Shown here piece after piece: positions 34,116 through 45,537 of a stretch of 64,000 bases of DNA (its first letter is position 1; each line of letters opens with the position of its first letter). The notes under the pieces were generated by a model that was given only the letters and a program-made list of their open reading frames with translations, ran no database searches and was not told the origin of the DNA. The DNA is taken from contig CP093830.1 in the NCBI GenBank assembly GCA_033063855.1, forward strand, positions 8,184,854-8,248,853. Reading direction: 5' to 3'. The translations under genes and the position numbers were made by a program. This DNA comes from Smittia aterrima. Taxonomy: Eukaryota; Arthropoda; Insecta; Diptera; Chironomidae.

Positions 34116-36053
34116 CGTTTCCGATCCGCTTACTTTGAGCTTATTCTAACAAAACATCGATTTCACAACACGAAACAATCGTCGACTATCGCTTTATGAT
34201 TAAATTGAATCTTACTCGAAGCCGCTAAAATTGAATCTTTTGACTTTCTTCTGTTTCGATTAAAATTTGACTGGACACGATGGAAGCGACTGAGTTTCTA
34301 ATAAACAGAAGCGCTTGCTTGTAGTCGAGCGCCTCGTTGTTACACAAAAAATCTCAGACACATCGAAACGCGTCCATATGTTGATCATGTTATTGTCAGG
34401 GCTTGCAGTGAAATTTCCCGAGTAATCACAATTTTCTTCTCATCTTCCCAAACGCTGATTCGAACTGCGCATGTGTGCTCAGCGTTTGTGTTAGTTTCGA
34501 TTTGACTAATGTTTGTACGCTACAAATCTCACGTTTCACGAAATTGAATAAACACATTTTCCTCCAGAATATCTTCTCTGATATGCGACTCCTAATGTTT
34601 ATACTGTCGATGTGTGGTTGGTCGATTGGATGAAGTTTTGAGACAAAGAATTGCCGGTGAAATGGAAATGAGATTTTTTACCGGTGAATTCTTTTGTTTA
34701 AAATATCTCGATGTCTACAGAATAATTATAAACAACCTGCTCGAGTTAAAATGAGTAAATTTCATTTGAAAGATTTTTTTTCCTTTCATCTCATTTCCTA
34801 ATTAAGCATTTCTTAGCTTGATTTGATGTCGCGATGTGTGGTCTGAAGTTTAAATTTAGATTGCAGGGATTTGAGAAAATTAACGAGCAAGTGAAGAAAG
34901 TTGCCTTTTAAGGAAATAATTTGAGAATCGGGAGCGCTCGAGCTCGAAGCTTCAACATATTTGGCAAGATCCCAAAAAAACTGAAGAAATACGAAACAAC
35001 TCGAGATGCCAATTCACACGAAAATGAAATGCGAAGATTTTTTTTTGTTCAATTAGGGAAATGTGAGTTTTCTCACATAAAATTTTTCTTCTACGGTTAA
35101 ACATTTTGTTTAATAAAGTGAAATTCGGACGATATTTTTAGAAAAAGAAAATGTGTATCGACGAGTGTAGAAATGAAAACAAGAAAACCGATCGCGGTGA
35201 CTTTTGAAGTTGTAATATTTAAGGAGTTGATCGTCGTCTGCTCATCGTTTCTTCGTCTTCTCTCTCACCGGCATGGCGCACGAAACTGCACGAACCGCGA
35301 ATGGTCAGAGATCTCTGGCTCAGGGCGCGCAAAAAATGTGTGTAAAGTCGGTTCTTTTCTAGTTATTTATAGCGATAAAGCATGAAAATCTTTTAAAGAA
35401 ACTTTTCCTCTTGCGATCAATTTTCCTCTCGCGGTTTTCGTCGGGGAAAATATTTTTTCCTTAGTTTAGTGTTTGTCGTGTATCAGCTCGCAACTGAAGC
35501 TGCGTAAGCTCGCGTTAGATTTTTCCTCACTGCAAGAAGATTAATTGATTTTCTAAAACTAATCTCGTCGAAGTGAAAACTTTAATTGAAAAACGTGGAA
35601 AATCCGGAAAAACCTTCAAATTTTCCATTGATGAATAATTTGGTTTCATTATTTCCTTAAAAGGAATGAAAGTACAAAGGAAAAGAAAATTTATTTTCAT
35701 CTGAAACTGACTCAACTCATTGCCGTTTCCACGAACTACTCGTCAACCTGAATTCGTAAGCGAAAGCAAAAATCAGATCATGTTACCCGAACTTTTCTCA
35801 GGTGAATTTTATTTTCCTCATTGACGATCTATTTCTTTTCCGTCTCCGATTGTGCAGTGGTTGTTACATCATGAGAAAAAGAGAATTTCCTTACGAGCCT
35901 CTCTCTCATTCGTGTTTTTCTTGTTCACGAAAATGTTTCACATTTAATTTTTTTCTATTTATAAATATTTTGATTTTCTTTGCCGAAATTTTTTCTTCAA
36001 ATGTTTGTAACTGGATTCGATCTTTTATTTCTTCTGACGTAGTTGGAAGTGCG
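34116..36053. other. intergenic between divergent genes
   Basis: About 1.9 kb shared upstream region of PLOD (minus) and the CtBP-motif gene (plus). It probably contains both promoters and untranslated 5' exons of the latter, since a good acceptor (TTCTGACGTAG) precedes its first coding exon at 36043. No coding exon was recognised. CG-containing words are denser near 35270-35530 than elsewhere, which could mark a first exon. Confidence 0.4.
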
Positions 36054-38521
36054 ATGCAGGAGGATTTTGGATTTTTAAATGTTAACAATTGCTACTCAGA
36101 GAAAGCAACGGCCTCGTCAGCACATCCCAACGAACTAATCGACTTAGAGTCAAATAATTTATCAACTTTCAACAAAAGTCCACTGCAGCCGACAAAGGTT
36201 AAGCTGGAAGACTCGCCTGACGTCAACAAGTGGCCTTTCAATTATGGAATCAATTTTCTGTAGATCAAACATTTAATCTCATAATTTTTCTTTAGTTCTC
36301 ATATTTTATTTCTTTTAGTCGAACATCAGACGATCCAATGATTTCGAGTGTGAACCAAGGAAATGATCATCATGACAATGAACTGTTACGAACAGATTCG
36401 ACAAGTAATGACACGCCCGTGACTCCTGTAACGCCTCAATCTCCGCCAACATTCGAAGCAATCACTTCGCGGCAATCAGAGTTTCAAGTCAACGCAGCAG
36501 AGACAATGACAACACAAACATTTAAAACTCAACGATCATCAGCGCGAACAAGGCGAAAGGGTCCACTAAAGCTTCGTTTTCATCATCAAGCCCTGCCACA
36601 AGAATATCTCAATCACTACGAGTCACAGCAACAAAGTCAAATGCTGAGACAAGAGAATCTCAGACAACAACAACAACAAACTCAAACAAAGAAGAAGCCG
36701 ATGACGAAATCGCAAGTATCATTAGCGCCACCACCTGTTGCTCCAAAGCCGTCTGACGCTAAAACGAGTAACGAAAGCATCATCAGCTGGTTGCAAAATA
36801 TTTTAGAACTGCAGAACAACGAAGAACCAAAAGTTGTGACTCCAAAAGTTCGAAATATTCCAATCGAACTGCCTCCAACTTCGTCAAGAACTCAATGCTT
36901 GAAAGATCTTCCTTACATGGGAGAAATGACTTTAGAAAATATGAAGCCGAGGCGTGGACGCAAGCCAAAGAAAGCTGATATCTGTCATTTAATTTACAAA
37001 AATTATGGAACTATCGTACCGGGAAGTACAGCTCCGACTGCATCGACCTCAAGCGTAACTACATCATCGAATGTAAAGAAACTTGATGAGTCGAAAAAGA
37101 AATCGCCATTGCTGATCAAGAAAGACAAACAAGTGAGTGAGAAGTTGAAAGCTGCGCCTCGAAAAGGTTCACAGAATGAGCCTTTGAATCTTTGCGTTCG
37201 TGAGACAATAATTCGCACTGAAGACTCTTCAATCTTAATTAGTGATGATAACGATGAGAGCATTGATATGATTGCTCGATCGACACGTAACAAGAATCGC
37301 AATGAGACTGATAGCATTGACTTGGAATTTACATCAACGATTCCGTCTCTGATTTCTCCTCTCGATTTATCTGGAGAATTACCAGTGACAAGTAAGAGTC
37401 TCTTTCGATCGACGAATGTAACTCCTCCGCTTTCGAGTTCAAACTCAACGCCAACGACTCCTTCTGTCTCGAGTGCACCTCCAGGATATGTTTACTGGCC
37501 GAGTGCTGGACTCTTCATTCATCCAATGGCTCTTTACTATCAAAAGATGATGGACGGGAAGCTTCAAAATGATTCGTCAACTTCTTCATCGACTTCGTCT
37601 CTTTCGTCGATGTTGAACAGTGAAGCAAATGCTCTTTGGGAGCAGAGTCTTGACTTGAAGAACACAGATTTCGATATGGAGAACTTTGCTCATATTATTA
37701 AAAGTGAGAATCTTATGAGCAGTCCTCCGCCGCCAGCGTTAGCTGAGCTTCTTAAAAACACTTCAATCGATTCGAGGAAGCAAATTGGTTTGTCACACTC
37801 AGCTAGTCAATCACAGAAGCGAAAGCGTTCAGCGATATTCATCCCGCCAGTCCAAACTGAAACGTCAGCGACGAATCCAACGAACGAAGTTAGCATCTGC
37901 AAATTTAAGTTCACTGGAGGAGCGAAGCCAAGTCTTCAAGAGAAGAAAATTCTGTCTGTCGATGCTGGCGGGAATTTCAGATACTTTTCTGGAACTGGTG
38001 ACAAGTCAATGCGTGGCTACGAGTTCTTTCCACGAGAAAGTTTAAGGCAGAGCAGTTTAGCTGCTGGCTCATGCACAAATGCATTTCTCAACACTGCCAG
38101 TGAGAAAATTCCACTGGATCTTCTACCGCCAATGTCTGTTGATCTTAACAATAAACTGCTAAACTTAACTTCTGATGTCGATACTTCAAAGATATTGGAT
38201 AATAATTTCTCCGCAATTGATACAGAAAACGATCAAATGCGAAGCGAGACAGGAGATGATCGATCGAGTCGCAAAAAGAAATCTTCAAATCGATCGATTC
38301 AACGAGCGAAGCTTGAGAAAACTTTCAAGGAAAGAGGATTTCTCATTCAAACGCAGCAGCTTCAATCAGCTGAAGGCGCAACTTACTGTAAATTTAGACA
38401 ACTCCGAAAGTTTACTCGATATCTCTTTCGAAGCTGGAAAGATTATCTTCCGACAGAAGAGAATGCAGTCAAACCTGTCGATCAGGATGTCGCCAAATGT
38501 CCAACAGCAAGTTCTCCATGA
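36054..38521 (+). CDS. nuclear protein with CtBP-type motifs, conserved tail
   Basis: Two coding exons, 36054..36259 and 36319..38521, joined through a Leu codon (INFL|RTSDD); 802 aa. An untranslated exon probably lies upstream. The protein is disordered and rich in Ser, Thr, Pro and Gln. Recognisable pieces: VKLED (about 49) and IKSE (about 528) match SUMO-acceptor consensus; a basic AT-hook-like patch and helix KPRRGRKPKKADICHLIYKN (about 275-294); PLNLC (about 355) and PLDLS (about 414), the latter an exact CtBP co-repressor docking motif; and an aromatic and basic block CKFRQLRKFTRYLFRSWKDY near the C-terminus (about 757-777). These suggest a transcriptional repressor or cofactor. I could not place it in a named family. 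The GRKPKKADICHLIY and RKFTRYLFRSW blocks look conserved and would identify it quickly. Confidence 0.75.
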
Positions 38522-38611
38522 GAACATTTTCATTTTTGTTTTTGTGCTTTTAACAAAACCTCGTTACTGATTTTTTAATTGAATAAAAAAGAATTTTAAT
38601 TTATAAACTCT

Positions 38612-39223
38612 TCAATTTCTTTTCGCGATGGATCCAACAATTTTCACAGACATCAAGTGACTTAAAGCTTTGCTCTTGTTGAATTTTCCTTTCGCTATCA
38701 TGATCGCTTGATAAGATCCCAAATATCCGAGAATGTGAGTTGGCATTTTATCGTCGTTTATTGTTGGCATGTTGATGCCGAAATAATGTTTCTTCTTGAC
38801 TGGACAAACGAACTCGTAGTTCGAGTGTTGCTCGATTAGACTCCTCATGACTTGGCTAAGGAAAATTCCCATCATTCCTTTTGAAAAATTGCAAATATCC
38901 AAAGTCGTTTTTAAATAAATTTTGTCGAACTCTCTGCTCGTTTCGCTTGTTTTTCCTTGAAGCAACAACATTACTTTAAGTTTATCTACTTCGAACTTTG
39001 TCGTGAAAGACATGTTCATCATTGAGTTCCCATCAGTATCGTTGAAGACAACCAAATGAACGTCATCCATGAAATTTGGGTTTGCGATGAAAGATGCAGA
39101 ATGCATGTAAACCGCTGCTTCCTTTGAAATACTTAAATTGATGAATATTCAAAAATCTAAGAAAACAAAACTTACAGAAAGTTCCAGAATAAAAATAAAA
39201 GTTATGAAACGAAGCAACGACAT
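38612..39223 (-). CDS. DUF1091/CheB-like secreted protein 1
   Basis: Exons 39223..39176 (signal peptide MSLLRFITFIFILELS) and 39121..38612; 185 aa. The family hallmark is visible: DICNFSKGMMGIF, then YEFVCPVKKKHYF and a C-terminal beta-strand region ending SIAKRN. It is the most divergent of the array with copy 11 and has no Cys at the start of the mature chain (EAAVYMHSASF, where most copies have EC). The acceptor (ATTTCAAAG) is weak, so the exon-2 border could be a few codons off. A TCAGTTG word at 39234..39228 leaves only about 9 nt before the ATG. DUF1091 and CheB proteins are small secreted proteins, some acting in pheromone sensing in Drosophila gustatory hairs; the role here is unknown. 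Confidence 0.78.
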
Positions 39224-39354
39224 GACTCAACTGATATTTGTTTTCAGAATTTTTTAATAGTTGAACTCAACGGATGATGCACATTTAAAAATTTGTTTTT
39301 TCCTAAAACATTTATAAAATTTATTTTATTTAATCTTGCTGCCAGATTCTTGCG

Positions 39355-39971
39355 TCAAACAATTATTGCAACGCCTTTTGCTGTGAATAAATGTATGAGA
39401 GGTTTCGATTCCTTAAGTTTGCCCTTGGCGGTTATCGACAACTGAAGTTCCCCTTGAATTCCAAAAATGATCGCAGGAAATATTTTGTCATCGATCGCTG
39501 GAATGTTAGTAAGATAATAAAATCCTTTTTTGATTGGACATTCAAGATGATAGTTTGAGTATTGAACGAAGTTATCCTTCATCACGCTTGCTATGAAGCT
39601 TCCCATCATTCCTTTCGCAATGTTGCAAGTGTCGATGTTTCCTCTTAAAATTTGTTTATCGAACTCTTTACTTCGTTGTTTCTTCTTTCCCATGAGGACA
39701 TAAGACGCGTGAAGTCTTTCGATATCACTCTTCAATTTTACTGACCCATTCATGCGAGAAATGTCTTCTGAGTCGTTGAAGACCAATAAGCGAACGTCTT
39801 CCATGTAAGCTTTGTTAGCAGTGAATTGAACTGAATTGTAAAACATTTTGCAATCCTGAAATTTCATTTATTATTTGGGTCTTAGATATATTTCAAAAGT
39901 TTTGAATCAAAACTTACTGAAAAATAGAAAATCAGACCAAATGTGTAAAGAGCTTTAGTTAAATTCAACAT
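39355..39971 (-). CDS. DUF1091/CheB-like secreted protein 2
   Basis: Exons 39971..39918 (MLNLTKALYTFGLIFYFS) and 39855..39355; 184 aa, phase 0 with canonical GTAAGT and TTTCAG. The mature chain starts DCKMFYNSV, retaining the first Cys. DTCNIAKGMMGSFIASVM and LECPIKKGFYY are the family core. It ends in a hydrophobic stretch (FTAKGVAIIV) rather than FGSIT. It lacks the FNDSQGISR consensus wording (FNDSEDISR here) but has the same fold signature. This is the only member of the array without the upstream TCAGTTG word; ATTAGTCAAC takes its place. Confidence 0.8.
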
Positions 39972-40247
39972 GTTGAAGGTTTTAACTTTTCACAAACAAA
40001 TGAGAGACAGCACTCAGTTGACTAATAGTTAAAGGAAATTTAAAATTAATGTCACACAAATTAAAACTCGAAGCAATTTAAAATATTTCAATTCGTTGCC
40101 AAAAAAAAATAATTTTACGTATACGAGAGTAATATTTACTGATTAAACTTAAGTTTCAATTTAATGACAACGGAAGAATTTTTAGTAGTCGGCAATTTTA
40201 TTTTTCAGTTCTGAATAACAAACTTTCCAACCGAAAGTTCTTGAAGG

Positions 40248-40856
40248 TCAAGTAATCGACCCAAAACCTTTCATTGTCAGAACCTCAACTATTCTTCTAT
40301 TTTCCGATTTTGCTTTAAAAACTATCGTTAATTGAACCTCTCCTTTAATTCCGAGAATGTAAGTTGGAAGCTGTTGTTCGTTTACTGGTGGCAAATTTCT
40401 TAAGTAGTAACTTCCTTTCTTGATGGGACAACCAAAACGAAAATTCGAGTGCTGCACCAATTGAGCTTTCAAGACGTTTTGTATAAAACTTTCCAGCATT
40501 CCTTTGCCAACATTGCAAAAGTCAATATTTCCTCTCAAAACGATTTTATCATATTCCTCAAAGTTTGGCTTCGATTTTTTTGCTGCGATGAATGCGACAC
40601 GAACTTCTGGGATGTCGAATTTTGTTGTGAATGTTGAGTTTACTCTGGAAATTCCCTGCGAATCATTGAATACTAGGAGGTAACTATCTGACAAATAAGT
40701 TGGATTCGGAACGAATTTCGCATAGTGAAAGATGATCGTGCATTCCTTGAAAACAATTTTGTTATAAAATTTATTATTCAATCGATTCCTTATCAAAAAT
40801 ACCGAAGCTGTGATAAAAAGCAAAACTAGAGCAGAAATAATTTTGATCACAATCAT
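40248..40856 (-). CDS. DUF1091/CheB-like secreted protein 3
   Basis: Exons 40856..40803 and 40745..40248; 183 aa. The 57-nt intron happens to be open in frame, so an unspliced reading of 202 codons exists, but the donor (TCG|GTATTT) and acceptor (TTCAAG|GAATGC) align with those of the sister genes. Signal peptide MIVIKIISALVLLFITAS; mature start ECTIIFHYAKF. Cysteines fall at about 20, 95 and 124. A potential N-glycosylation site (NSTF) follows GISRV. Initiator TCAGTTG at 40880..40874, with a TATATTAAAA stretch about 20 nt above it. Core: DFCNVGKGML, FGCPIKKGSYYLRNLPP, LPTYILGIKGE. Confidence 0.85.
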   Translation of the reverse strand: MIVIKIISALVLLFITASVFLIRNRLNNKFYNKIVFKECTIIFHYAKFVPNPTYLSDSYLLVFNDSQGISRVNSTFTTKFDIPEVRVAFIAAKKSKPNFEEYDKIVLRGNIDFCNVGKGMLESFIQNVLKAQLVQHSNFRFGCPIKKGSYYLRNLPPVNEQQLPTYILGIKGEVQLTIVFKAKSENRRIVEVLTMKGFGSIT

Positions 40857-41145
40857 TTCTAAAGAGTGAAACTCAACTGAAAATAAATTTTAATATATTT
40901 CGTAAATTTTGATTTTTCAAGAATATTAAAATATGTAATCGACAACTTCCGTATCAAGATAATAGATAATATGAATTTGCTGTGATAGATCCAAAGCTTT
41001 TACACAGAACATGTGAACCATTCCACTAATTTTCTCGATTTTCAGGACGATCGGAAGTCAAAGGAAAATTAAAAATGTAAAAACTTAATTGTTCGGCAAT
41101 TTTATTTTTCAGATAACAAACTTTTCAACCGAAAGTTCTTGAAGG

Positions 41146-41769
41146 TCAAGTAATCGACCCAAAACCTGTCATTGTCAAAAGCTCGATTATTCTTTTATTT
41201 TCGGATTTCGCTTTAAAAACTATCGTTGCTTGAAACTCTCCCTTTATTCCGAGGATGTAAGTTGGAAGCTGCTGTTCGCTTACTGGTGGCAAATTTCTAA
41301 CGTAGTAACTTCCTTTCTTAAGTGGACAACCGAAACAAAAATTTGAATGTTGCGACAGCTGAGCTTTGAAGACGTTTTGTATAAAACTTCCCAGCATTCC
41401 TTTGCCAACATTGCAAGAATCGATAGTTCCTCTCAGAATGATTTGATCATATTCCTGGATGTTTGATTTCGATTTTTTTGCTGCGATGAATGTGATACGA
41501 ACATCTGCGATGTCGAATTTTAATGTGAACGTTGCGTTTATTCTTGAAATTCTCTGTGAATCATTGAATACGAGTAGAAAACCATCTGACAAATAAGTTG
41601 GGTTCGGAAAGAACTTCGCATAGTGAAAGGTGATCGCGCATTCCTTGAAATAATTTTAAAAATTTGAATTTTGTTATAAGATTTATTATTTCAATCGATT
41701 CTTTATCAAAACTACCGAAGCTGTGATAAAAAGCAAAACCAGCGCTAAAATAATTTTGATCACAAACAT
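41146..41769 (-). CDS. DUF1091/CheB-like secreted protein 4
   Basis: Exons 41769..41716 (MFVIKIILALVLLFITAS) and 41643..41146; 183 aa. The mature chain starts ECAITFHYAKFFPNPTYL. Core DSCNVGKGMLGSF, FGCPLKKGSYYVRNLPP and ILGIKGEFQ, ending GFGSIT like copy 3, its closest sister. N-linked glycosylation is possible at NATF. Initiator TCAGTTG at 41793..41787 and a TATATT stretch above. The 3' side carries an AATAAAATTGCC polyadenylation context shared with copy 3, so the duplication included the 3' flank. Confidence 0.85.
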
Positions 41770-42057
41770 TTCTAAAGATTGAAACTCAACTGAAAATAAG
41801 TTTCAATATATTTCTAAAATTTTGATTATTCAAGAATATAAAAATTTGTAATCGACAACTTCCGTAATAAGATCAATTTGCTGTGACAGATCTAAAGCTT
41901 TTATAGAGAACATGTCGACCATTCCACCAACTTTTTCTATTTTCAGGAGGAGCGGAAGTCAAGAGAAGATAAAAAAAAATTAAAAAATATATTGGTCGGA
42001 GGTTTATTTCTCTGTTCTGGATAAAACAGAAAAGTTTAAATCCCAAGTTTATCAAAA

Positions 42058-42675
42058 TCATGAATTCGTGCCAAAGACTCTAATTGTAAGAGCCTCAACT
42101 ATTCTTTTAGAATTTCTGCATTTCGCTTTCAAAACTGTCGTGAATTGGAATTCTCCTTTCAATCCGAGGATGTAAGTGGGAATCTGTTGTTCCTTTGGTG
42201 GTGGCAAATTTCTTAAGTAGTAGTCTCCTTTCTTAATGGGACAATCAAGACGAAAATTCGAGTGTTGCACCAATTGAGTTTTAAAGACAGTTTTTACAAA
42301 AGTTCCCAACATTCCTTTTCCAATATTGCAAGCGTCAATAGTTCCTTTTGCAACAATCGTATCATATTCCTGGATGTTTGGTTTCGATTTTTTTGCTGCA
42401 ATGAAAGTTGCACGAAGTTCCGTGATGTCGACTTTTAAAGTGAACGATGCGTTTATTCTGGAAATTCCCTGGGAATCATTGAAAACGAGGAGGGAACTAT
42501 CTGACAAATAAGTTGGATTTGAAATGAATTTCGCATAGTGATAGGAGATCGCATATTCCTTGAAAACAATTAAATGTTATTTTTTATTTCAAAAGAAAAA
42601 TATGAACAAAACATGAACTACCGAAGCTGTGCTCACAAGCAAAACTAGCGCTGAAATGATTTTGATCACAATCAT
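42058..42675 (-). CDS. DUF1091/CheB-like secreted protein 5
   Basis: Exons 42675..42622 (MIVIKIISALVLLVSTAS) and 42558..42058; 184 aa. The mature chain begins EYAISYHYAKF: the usual Cys is Tyr. The remaining cysteines are kept (DACNIGKGML, LDCPIKKGDYYLRNLPP). It ends RVFGTNS. Copy 8 is its near twin, sharing the Tyr change, the signal peptide wording and the AAKKSKPNIQEYDTI stretch. Initiator TCAGTTG at 42699..42693. Two of three family cysteines remain, so either the first Cys is unpaired in sisters or the disulfide pattern differs. Confidence 0.83.
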
Positions 42676-42853
42676 ATCCAAAGGGTAAACCTCAACTGAC
42701 AACAAATATCAATATAATTCAACTATCAAACTTTGGTTTGTCTATAATTTAAAGATTACAAAATTGACGATTTCCTTGAATTCCAAAAATTATTTCCGCC
42801 ATTTTATTTTTCAATTCTGAATAACAAAAAGCTTAACCGAAAGCTCATAAAAA

Positions 42854-43465
42854 TTATGTAACCGACCCAAAACCTTTAATTGTAAAACCCTCAACCATTT
42901 TTTTAGTGTTTTCGAATTTTGCCTTAATAATTGCCGTTATTTGGAATTCTCCTTTTATTCCGAGGATGTAAGTTGGAAGTTGTTTTTCGCTTGCTGGCGG
43001 CAAATTTCTCACGTAGTAACTTCCTTTCTTAAATGGACAACCGATATTAAAATTCGAGTGTTGCGACAGTTGAGCTTTTACGACGTTTTTTACAAAACTT
43101 CCCAACATTCCTTTGCCAGCGTTGCAAGCGTCAATATTTGCTCTTAGAACGATTTGATCGTATTCCTGGATATTTGGTTTCGATTTTTTTGTTAGTGTTA
43201 ATGCGATACGATATTCCGTGACGTCAAGTTTTGTTGTGAATGTCGCGTTTATTCTGGAAATTCCCTGCGAATCATTGAAAACTAGAAGGAAACAATCTGA
43301 CAAATAAGTTGGATTCGGAACGAATTTCGTATTGTGAAAGATGATCGTGCATTCCTAGAAAACAAATTTCATAATTCAATATTTTAGTCGAATTTTCTTT
43401 AACAAAACTACCGAAGCCGTGATAAAAAGCAAAACTAGTGTAGGAATGATTTTGACCACAATCAT
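42854..43465 (-). CDS. DUF1091/CheB-like secreted protein 6
   Basis: Exons 43465..43412 (MIVVKIIPTLVLLFITAS) and 43354..42854; 184 aa. The mature chain starts ECTIIFHNTKFVPNPTYL. Core DACNAGKGMLGSFVKN, IGCPFKKGSYYVRNLPP, ILGIKGEFQ. It belongs to a subgroup with copies 7 and 9, marked by ALTLTKKSKP/AFTLTKKSKP in place of AFIAAKKSKP and by NFNIGCP-type wording before the third Cys. Ends GFGSVT. Initiator TCAGTTG at 43489..43483. Acceptor is CTAG rather than TTCAAG, as in copy 9. Confidence 0.85.
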
Positions 43466-43624
43466 TTCCAAAAGGTGGACTTCAACTGACAATAAATAAT
43501 TTCAACTTAAAACTAATATTGAAAGTTTCAGTTTAAAGTCAGCGGAAGGTAGAAATTTTTATTTGACGCCAATTTTATTTGTCAGTTCTGAATAACAAAA
43601 ACTTTAACCGAAAGCTCATAAAAA

Positions 43625-44235
43625 TTATGTAATCGTTCCAAAACCTCTGATTGTAAAACCCTCCACTAATCTTTTAGGGTTTTCGAATTTCGCTATAGCA
43701 ACTATCGTTAATTGGAACTCTCCTTTTGTTCCGAGGATGTAAGTTGGAAGCTGTTGTTCGTTTGCTGGCGGCAAATTTCTCACGTAGTACTTTCCTTTCT
43801 TAAGAGGACAGTCGATATTCAAATTTGAATGCTGCGACAGTTGAGCTTCAACGACGTTTTTTACATAAGTTTCTAACATTCCTTTTCCAAAATTGCAAGC
43901 GTCAATATTTCCTCTTAGAATGATTCGATCATATTCCTGGATAATTGGTTTCGATTTTTTTGTTAAAGTAAATGCGATACGAAATTCTGCGACGTCGACT
44001 TTTAATGTGAACGATGCGTTTATTCTTGAAATTCTCTGCGAATCATTGAATACTACGAAGAAACAATCCGACAAATAAGTTGGATTCGGAACAAGTTTCA
44101 TATAGTTAAAAGTGATCGTGCATTCCTGAAAATATTTTTCAAAATTTATTGTTTTAGTCTAATTTTCTTTAACGAAACTACCAAAGCCGTGATAAAAAGC
44201 AAAACTAGTGCAGGAATGATTTGCACCACAATCAT
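43625..44235 (-). CDS. DUF1091/CheB-like secreted protein 7
   Basis: Exons 44235..44182 (MIVVQIIPALVLLFITAL) and 44125..43625; 184 aa. The mature chain starts ECTITFNYMKLVPNPTYL. Core DACNFGKGMLETYVKN, IDCPLKKGKYYVRNLPP, ILGTKGEFQ; ends GFGTIT. Within the 6/7/9 subgroup it is the most changed in the helix after KGML (ETYVKNVVEAQ). Donor TTG|GTAGTT and acceptor CTGCAG-type CAG|GAATGC are usable. Initiator TCAGTTG at 44259..44253. It appears as an extra tandem copy of gene 6 when compared with the 8-9-10 block. Confidence 0.85.
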
Positions 44236-44398
44236 TTTCAAGTGGTTGAGTTCAACTGAAAATAAATACATTCAACTTACAACTAATTTTGAAAGTTTCA
44301 GTTTAAAGTAAGCGGAAAGCAGAAATTTTAATTTGTCGCCAATTTTTTAACAGTTTTGAACAATAACAAAAATCTTTTCAACCGAAGGTTCGTAAAGG

Positions 44399-44546
44399 TC
44401 AAATACTCGTCCCAAAGGTTCTAAGTGTAACTGCCTCAATTATTCTTTTGGAATTATCGAATTTCGCTTTAAAAACTGTCGTGAATTGTAATTCTCCTTT
44501 TAATCCAATGACACAAGTTGGAAACTGCTGTTCTTTACTTTTTAAC
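44399..44546 (-). pseudogene. C-terminal fragment of a DUF1091 gene
   Basis: Reads KEQQFPTCVIGLKGELQFT, then KAKFDNSKRIIEAVTLRTFG before a TGA, nearly identical to the end of copy 10 (which has EQQLPTYVIGLKGEFQFT). No upstream coding sequence is present. At about 44546 the sequence switches to ATGTGAACCATTCCACTAAC-type sequence that also occurs at about 41008-41050, in front of gene 4. The first two thirds of the gene have thus been deleted, probably by recombination between array units. Confidence 0.85.
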
Positions 44547-44697
44547 TGCAAATACATGTGAACCATTCCACTAACTTTCTCAATTTTCAGGACGACCGGA
44601 TGTCAGCGGAAGATTAAATATTAAAAAACTTATTGGTCGGCAGTTTTATTTCTTTGTTCTGAAAAAGCAAAATTATTTAACCAAAAGTTTATCACAA

Positions 44698-45315
44698 TTA
44701 TGAATGCGTTCCAAAGACTCTAATTGTGAGAGCCTCAACTATTCTTTTAGAATTTCCGCACTTCGCTTTCAAAACTGTCGTGAATTGTAATTCTCCTTTA
44801 ATTCCGAGGATAAAAGTGGGAATCTGATGTTCGCCTGGTGGTGGCAAATTTCTTAGGTAGTAACTTCCTTTCTTAATAGGACAATCAAGACGAAAATTCG
44901 AATGTTGCACCAATTGAGCTTTAAAGACAGTTTTTACAAAAGTTCCCAACATTCCTTTTCCAATATTGCAAGCGTCAATAGTTCCTTTCGCAAAGATTGT
45001 ATCATATTCCTGGATATTTGGTTTCGATTTTTTGGCTGCAACAAAAGTTGCACGAAGTTCCGTGACGTCGACTTTTAAAGTGAACGATGCGTTTATTCTG
45101 GAAACTCCCTGCGAATCATTGAATACTAGAAGAGAACTATCCGAAAAATAAGTTGGATTCGGAATGAATTTTGCATAGTGATAGGAGATCGCATATTCCT
45201 TGAAAACAATTAAATGTTATTTTTTATTTCATAATAAAAATATGAACAAAACATGAACTACCGAAGCTGTGCTCACAAGCAAAACTAGCGCTGAAATGAT
45301 TTTAATCACATTCAT
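44698..45315 (-). CDS. DUF1091/CheB-like secreted protein 8
   Basis: Exons 45315..45262 (MNVIKIISALVLLVSTAS) and 45198..44698; 184 aa. Exon 2 is open throughout, although it has no internal Met before KGMLGTF. The mature chain starts EYAISYHYAKFIPNPTYF, again Tyr for the first Cys as in copy 5. Core DACNIGKGMLGTF, LDCPIKKGSYYLRNLPP, ILGIKGELQ; ends RVFGTHS. Initiator TCAGTTG at 45339..45333, with a CAATATAGTTC stretch above. It differs from copy 5 by only scattered substitutions. Confidence 0.85.
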
Positions 45316-45537
45316 ATTCAAAGGGTGAACCTCAACTGACAACATATACAACATATGTATCAATATAGTTCAACAATCAAACTTTGATTTTTTTTATAAT
45401 TTTAAGATTACAAAATTGACGATTTCCTTAATCCAGCTTGCGAGCTTGGAAAACTAATTTTGAAAAACATAAATTATTTCGGCAATTTTATTTGTCAGTT
45501 CTAAACAACAAAAATTTTAACCGAAAGCTTATCAAAA

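Noticed and set aside
40746..40802. Unspliced longer form of DUF1091 gene 3
   Set aside because: The in-frame intron has sites aligned with those of every sister gene, and splicing gives the conserved TAS|EC junction.
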